A program made the position numbers and the translations under genes. A stretch of DNA of 64,000 nt. Source: Tetracentron sinense (Eukaryota; Streptophyta; Magnoliopsida; Trochodendrales; Trochodendraceae). Positions 1 to 64,000 of this stretch are shown in pieces. The stretch lies in the NCBI GenBank assembly GCA_015143295.1, contig CM026552.1, forward strand, positions 63,110,944 through 63,174,943, in the 5' to 3' direction. Each line of letters starts with the position of its first letter. The stretch's first letter is position 1. The notes under the pieces are model-generated. The model was not told the origin of the DNA. It saw only the letters and a list, made by a program, of their open reading frames with translations, and did no database searches.

Positions 1-310
1 TAGTGTGAACTATGTGAAATGGTCACATATACGACGACAAGAATTATTTAACTTTGTCAAGCAAGAACTAATTTCAGATGCTAAGGGATTGTGTTTGGAA
101 TATGGATGTTTTCACGAATGGAATTTGACATATCTAATGTTGGCTTCTGCCTGCATTACAAGGCAGCTTTGAATCGCTTAAAAACAATTGAATCAAGTTT
201 TAAAGACGCGTCCTAGTGTTGATGACTGGAACAAAGCTGAGACCATTTACCAATTTTAGAACTTTTCTATAATGCAATAGATATCTTCTCAGGAACTTGT
301 TATTGTACTT
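1..310 (+). pseudogene. hAT transposase fragment (decayed)
   Basis: Reading from base 2, the + strand encodes NYVKWSHIRRQELF, then KGLCLEYGCFHEWNLTYLMLASA, and after stops DDWNKAETIYQF. This order resembles the middle of plant hAT (RICESLEEPER/BED-finger type) transposases, where a conserved block of the form LDVPTRWNSTYLML is followed by a W-x-KAE-x-I motif. In-frame stops interrupt the frame near 172 and 180, and the left part runs off the window, so this is a relic. It ends where the left arm of the PDS inverted repeat begins. Family assignment rests on motif memory, not a search. Confidence 0.7.
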
Positions 311-311
311 C

Positions 312-1100
312 AAAAAATGGAAACGAAAAGCCCACCTTATATTTTTAATTATTTAGCAAAAAATTAACATAAAAGTATTACATGCACTCAGAAAATTTTC
401 AAAAAGAGAGTCGAATGACAACTTTTTTAGTGCCAAAAACTGATATTCGAAGAAAAATTAATTGAAATACCCACTTCAATGTAGAATTTGCCTATAAATT
501 TTTTACAAATAATTTTATCAATATTGGAAACCAGAAATTCACAAAGGGATCAAAAGACAACCAATTTACAGCTCGGTAATTCTAAAGATTCATAACAAAT
601 CTGATTTCAAAACCCCGTAAAGTTAAAGACATGCTTTCAATTTTAAAATGATTTCAGCATAATAAACTAAACAAAAAACAAACATCAAAGCCATTAATAT
701 AGAATAACCTCAAATCTTATAAAATCAGAAAAGCACGTAGGAGTTCTGTTGTCAAAAGGAGATAGATAAGAAAATGCATTTTATATAGAAAAAAATGTCC
801 GTTCTTACATTTAGTAGAGGAAGGGTGGAACTCAGAGTACTGAATTAATTTAGCTCAAACTAGATGAATGATTTCTTGTAGATTAGATGAAATATAAACG
901 GAGAGCTTTCGAGGTATCGGCTACAAAGTTGGACAGGACAAGATTGTGGTGCCTTCTCCCCTCTCTGTCTGATTATTATTATTATTTCTAGTAATCAGGA
1001 AAATTGTGGAGGTGTTTTGTGCTAGTGGTTTGGCTGCTTTTAGAATTAGGATTGACCGTTGTTAAAATATATTCTCCAACTGCTTTGGTGAAATGGAGAG
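312..1100 (-). repeat. Left arm of PDS 5' inverted duplication
   Basis: The reverse complement of this stretch runs colinearly with 2106-2865. Shared landmarks include CTCCATTTCACC, AAAACACCTCCA, CAATCTTGTCCT, CCACCCTTCCTCTACTAA, TGTAAGAAC, TGCTTTTCTGATTTTA, TTGAGGTTATT and TTATGCTGAAATCATTTT, in order and with similar spacing. I judge about 80 percent identity with small indels. This copy points away from PDS. It carries the leader sequence and splice-donor-like TGTAAGAAC but no following coding exon. Confidence 0.85.
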
Positions 1101-2105
1101 TGTATGTCATATAACCTTTTAAGCTAAGTAACCAGAGCGCAAAGCTCCCACGAGAGTGTCGAATTTCAATTTAGGATAGGGTCGAGAGCGCCTTCGGAGC
1201 GCCGATATATATAAATACATATATACATATATATGTATATATCTATATTTATACTTGATGGTTCTTAACTTTTAAATGTAAATATATCATTTTCACTTTT
1301 TAAAGTATAAGAAATAAATGATAAAATCATTCATCATTCAAATTTGTAGTCATAGTAAACATGATAACTATTGATATATTAAATTTATCATTCCAAATTC
1401 AATTAGAAGATCACTTATAATTTACATGAATCATGTACCCTACAAAGGAAAATGATAAAATACACCGCAATTAACATGAAAAATAAGGATAAAAATGAAA
1501 ATTTGCACAAATCGTGTTCTTTATAAACCATAAACTGCACTCTACAAAAGTTGAAACTAGACTCCCAAGGTGAAAGCAAGGTTTGAGAGTGGGAGCGAGT
1601 AGTAGGTTGGGAGGTTTGGGTTTTCTAAGCTTTTAAGTTTTAAGTATGATCTATTGACTTTGGTGCTATACGTTGGCATACCTGTAATCTTGATCCAAGA
1701 AGAGGATATACGTCTAAGCGATCTTCAAGCAAGACTGAGATCTAAGTAATCTTGAAGCTCAAGTGAACCCACAAACCCTAGGCCGTACAACCAAGAGGAG
1801 AACAAAGGAGAGAGATTACGTAAGGGAGAGAAGAGAGAGGGAGGTGTGACCGTGTGTTCCTAATGGGAGATTTCTGCCTTTAAATAATTTTGATTCTTTA
1901 ATCAAGATCCCAATTGAATTAGGAATTGGTACCTACTCTATGGAAGCAGGTCAAGGTGTCCAATTCATTGGGAAGTTTTGGTGAAAGCTTGGAAGGCGCC
2001 TTTTAAAAGCCCTAACGAAGGTTAGCATATAAAAAAGATAAATGATTTTTTCATAAGCCCATTTTGTTTAGCTTTGCTTTGAATCCCACTTATTAGATTA
2101 CGATT
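1101..2105. other. Spacer between the inverted arms
   Basis: About 1 kb of non-coding sequence. It contains an alternating TA/CATATA tract (about 1205-1252) and a purine-rich part (1790-1850) followed by a TTTAAATA box near 1880. The 1680-1900 part resembles the transcribed part of a retrotransposon LTR read on the - strand, but I found no second LTR, primer site or ORF, so I leave it unassigned. A short string GAGAGCGCCTTCGGAGCG near 1184 recurs in altered, reverse-complement form near 13332. Confidence 0.4.
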
Positions 2106-2865
2106 CTCCATTTCACCTAGTCGGGTGAAGAGAATATTCTAACAACAAACAATCCTAATTCCAATATTAAAAACGACCAAAGCACTACCATAAAACACCT
2201 CCATAATTTTCTTGACTACCAAAAATAATAATAATGAGAGAGAGAGAGAGAGAGCACTACAATCTTGTCCTCTTCAACTCTATAACTGTTACCTTAAACG
2301 CTCTTCATTCATATTTCTTCTCATTCGGAAGAAACAATTTGTCTAATTTGAGCTAAATCAATTCTTTGAATTCCACCCTTCCTCTACTAATGTAAGAACA
2401 AACAATTTTTTTCTATATCAAATTAACAGCGAAACTTTTACATGCTTTTCTGATTTTACAGGTTTGAGGTTATTTTGTATTAATGACTTTGAATTTTTTT
2501 CTTGTTTGGTTTATTATGCTGAAATCATTTTATAATTGAAAGCATGTCTTTTAGTCTACAGGGTTTTGAAATCAAATTTGTTGTGAATTTTGGTCTTTAG
2601 AATTACTGAGTTGGGTTGTCTTTTGATCTATTTGTGAATCTTTGCTTTTCAATATGGATAAAATTATTTGTAAATATTTGCTAGGCAATTAGATATTGAA
2701 TTGAGTGTTTCAGTTAATTTTCTTTGAATTTTAATTTCTGGGACTAAAAAGGTTGTCTTTGGACTCTCGTTTTGGAATTTTTCCAAGCGCAGATAAAACT
2801 TTATATGTGGGTTTTTGTTAGATAATTAAAAATATAGGGTGGGCTTTTTGGTTTCCATTTTTTGT
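2106..2865 (+). repeat. Right arm of PDS 5' inverted duplication
   Basis: This is the PDS-proximal copy of the sequence repeated in inverted orientation at 312-1100. It includes the presumed PDS promoter, leader exon, leader donor site and the first 470 bp of the leader intron. A GA microsatellite (about 2232-2254) lies where the other arm has a shorter AGACAGAGAGGGGAG. Similarity stops near CCATTTTTTG at 2854-2865. Confidence 0.85.
2255..2391 (+). promoter_or_regulatory. PDS: Putative PDS transcription start region and leader exon
   Basis: The right border is a strong donor: CTACTAAT followed by GTAAGAAC, exon ending at 2391. A good acceptor (TACTTGCAG) ends at 4721 just before the start-codon exon. 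The pyrimidine-rich stretch ACTCTATAACTGTTACC to CCACCCTTCCTC looks like a plant leader, and its preservation in the inverted copy fits a functional origin. The 5' end is not determined; candidate AT boxes (AATATTAAAAAC near 2163, CATAAAACACC near 2190) lie upstream. Leader exon and splice are inferred; no transcript was available. Confidence 0.5.
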
Positions 2866-4721
2866 GGGTCGGTTTGTGGTGAATTAGTTGTCTATCGTTT
2901 TTATTTGCAAAAGTGGTTGGTTCAACATACTTCTGAGCAAACGTGGTATTTGGGCCTTGTTATATAATCCAAAATTAAAGGTGGGTGATTTATTGAAATA
3001 TTGAAGGTGGGTTATTTGCAACCTCATGGTTTGAAATTTTATCAGTATTTGATATATCCCTGATATTTTTGAGATGTTGACTTCATCACAGGGTAAAAAA
3101 TATCCCTTACACGTATTTTTTCTTAAAAAATATCCACGATATATCACTCAATATTTCCGATATATGTTTTTATAATTCAGGGACATGGAATGAAATGTCG
3201 ACGATTTATGTTGATATCGCACCCCTTGACATCTCTACATGAGGTATTATAAATTTTAACCATATCGCACAATATCGAGATATATCATCAATATTGTGTG
3301 ATATTATGGAGAATGGTTGTTTTTATGCTATAAATTAGAGCCAAATTTTGTTTACAACTTATTTACATAAAATATATAATTTAAACAAGGTTATACAGAA
3401 TAACTTGTACCCCAATTTGAATTCAATAAAAATTATTCTAGATTTAAATTCCTGAAGAAGGAAAAGTCGACTTTTCAGTTAAAAAAAAAATCCGTTTTTA
3501 TCGCCTTAAGGATAAGGTCAAAATTTCAACTTCAAATGCTAAAGTATTTCTCAAATTTTAAAATTTCATAAATTATATCATATCAAAACATTACTAAAAC
3601 TCAAAAGTCTGGTGAAAAAAGTCTCATATTTTCTTAAAAAATATTCTCATTTTCAGGGTCAAAAAGTCAACTAATAGTTTAGCAGAAAAAATACTTACAT
3701 TCAAGCTTCACAATTTAAAATACTCTCAAATTTAAATTCTAAAAAAATCATTTGCATATGTTTCTAGGCATGAGCCATATGGATACAAATGGTGTACAAC
3801 CTTGTGGTCGTGCTAGTGACAATTGTGCATCAATGCCCACAATATCCACTAGTGGGAGTGTTGATACATCTTGGACCAAATGACTAACGACGTTATGTAC
3901 ATGAATATATATCATTGTACCATACTGTGATGAGCTGAACACAATATTGGACTTGTGTGGAGAACCAATACTATTGTCAGCCTAGTCATGATAGAGATTG
4001 GTTTGAGTCTCTACGTGGTTCTGATTGTAGTTCTTGGGGTGGGTTAGATTATGCCATAATTGATGTATTATCTATAAAACTCTTATTGTATATTTTTATT
4101 GTTATTAATGAAACATTTTATCTATGTTATATCAATATTAATCAATCATACATTACGTCACTCGTTAGCGCACATCCTGCATCTCTTATGTTTTTTAAAT
4201 GTTTTATTTTCAAATGTGTATTAACATATATTTTAACATTTTCTGGAGTTTCACTGCAAAATACCAAGTTTTCCCCTAATTCCCCCCATTTTCCCATCGA
4301 TGCGTGTAAAATTCCCGATAAACGATATATCTTGCAATATATCCCAGATATATCATTATCCTTACGGTGCGACATGTCGTGCGATATCGACAATTAGAAC
4401 CTTGACAACCTGTTTAGTGGAGTTTTTAGGGGCAAAATGGCCTTTTAATCCCTTGAACACCTTTGGTTCTCGATGAGTTATTTTAGTTAATTTTAACGTA
4501 AATTTCCTGAATCAGAGGTAGGTGTGTCCATATTGTGGTTTCCAAAGGCAGGCTTGCTACGAATTCAGTTCTCCGCTGTTTTTAGCAGAACATCTCGTGG
4601 GACACGGTCAATTGTGAACCTAATACTTTGAAACAGTATTTTCGAGCAATTAAAAATTAAAAATGCTGTTTTAGTTTGTTTCTGAAGCTTGATTCATTGC
4701 AGTTTTTGTGTGTACTTGCAG
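2392..4721 (+). other. Putative PDS leader intron (2.3 kb)
   Basis: Bounded by GTAAGAAC at 2392 and TGTACTTGCAG ending at 4721. Its first 470 bp belong to the inverted-repeat arm. The middle, 3025-4404, is a diverged hAT-type element. The final 300 bp (4405-4721) show no gene or repeat that I can identify. Confidence 0.5.
3025..4404. mobile_element. hAT-type non-autonomous element A (diverged)
   Basis: Left end CATGGTTTGAAATTTTATCAG, with right end reverse complement CAAGGTTCTAATTGTCGATA. Flanks are TGCAACCT on the left and GACAACCT/ACAACCTG on the right, an imperfect 8-bp duplication that suggests age. The right end carries the CGATATATC and GACATGTCG motifs found in elements C (8644-11088) and L (55061-56403). 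Internal sequence near 3420-3720 matches element G (16430-16740) and 45085-45370. No transposase frame is present. Confidence 0.65.
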
Positions 4722-4843
4722 ATTGTGTGCATCCAAGTTGCCCTGTGATGGTGGATAATCTTCATCTTTAACAAAGTTGAACCTGATTATTTACATTCTG
4801 AGAACTCTGGTTGAACATTTATTTGGAGATTGAATTTGGTGAA
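4722..4843 (+). other. PDS: PDS 5' untranslated segment with short uORF
   Basis: It lies between the presumed leader acceptor and the start codon. It contains an upstream ATG at 4748 that opens a seven-codon ORF (MVDNLHL) ending with TAA at 4769-4771, 72 bases before the main ATG and in a different frame. A TTG at 4811 is in frame with the main ORF but is not an ATG, so the start is placed at 4844. Confidence 0.55.
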
Positions 4844-63965
<59,122 letters not shown>

Positions 63966-64000
63966 TAAGGGGGAAAAGGAACTTTTGAGTTAAAATTACT

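Overview
The window is plant nuclear DNA: AT-rich, with spliced exons that have canonical GT..AG borders, and dense with LTR retrotransposons and hAT-type DNA transposons. It holds one host gene, phytoene desaturase (PDS) of carotenoid synthesis, on the + strand. The protein reads like a non-grass angiosperm PDS; I cannot name the species.

The gene runs from a putative non-coding leader exon (ending at 2391) to beyond the right edge. Twelve coding exons (4844-63931, 1523 coding bases, residues 1-508) join in one open frame with no stop or frameshift. The last coding exons, about 70 residues including the conserved C-terminal dinucleotide-associated region, lie outside. The gene is this long because of introns 2 (22,997 bp), 5 (18,502 bp) and 6 (10,987 bp), which are mostly nested mobile elements; the other introns are 84-1722 bp.

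Layout. 1-310: relic of a hAT transposase. 312-1100 and 2106-2865: two diverged inverted copies of the sequence that holds the presumed PDS promoter and leader. 2392-4721: leader intron with one hAT element. 5287-28283 (intron 2): a Ty1/copia element with two hAT insertions, a run of further hAT elements, a relic BED-finger transposase exon, and a composite of a possible Mutator-like element that received a hAT element and a 3.6-kb solo LTR. 31054-49555 (intron 5): a solo LTR, a hAT MITE, a 9.6-kb Ty3/gypsy chromovirus (Tekay/Del-like) on the - strand, a long-TIR element and another hAT MITE. 49705-60691 (intron 6): two LTR fragments, a decayed gypsy element of another lineage, and three or four hAT elements.

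Most striking: (1) the inverted duplication of the PDS 5' region; (2) a ten-unit array in the solo LTR whose units are hairpins, with both arms changing together between units; (3) four LTRs that each carry a different palindromic or near-palindromic motif cluster just upstream of a TATA box; and (4) at least twelve hAT-type insertions, most with a readable 8-bp target duplication, inside one gene. Everything was read by eye; alignments, transcripts and database searches were not available.
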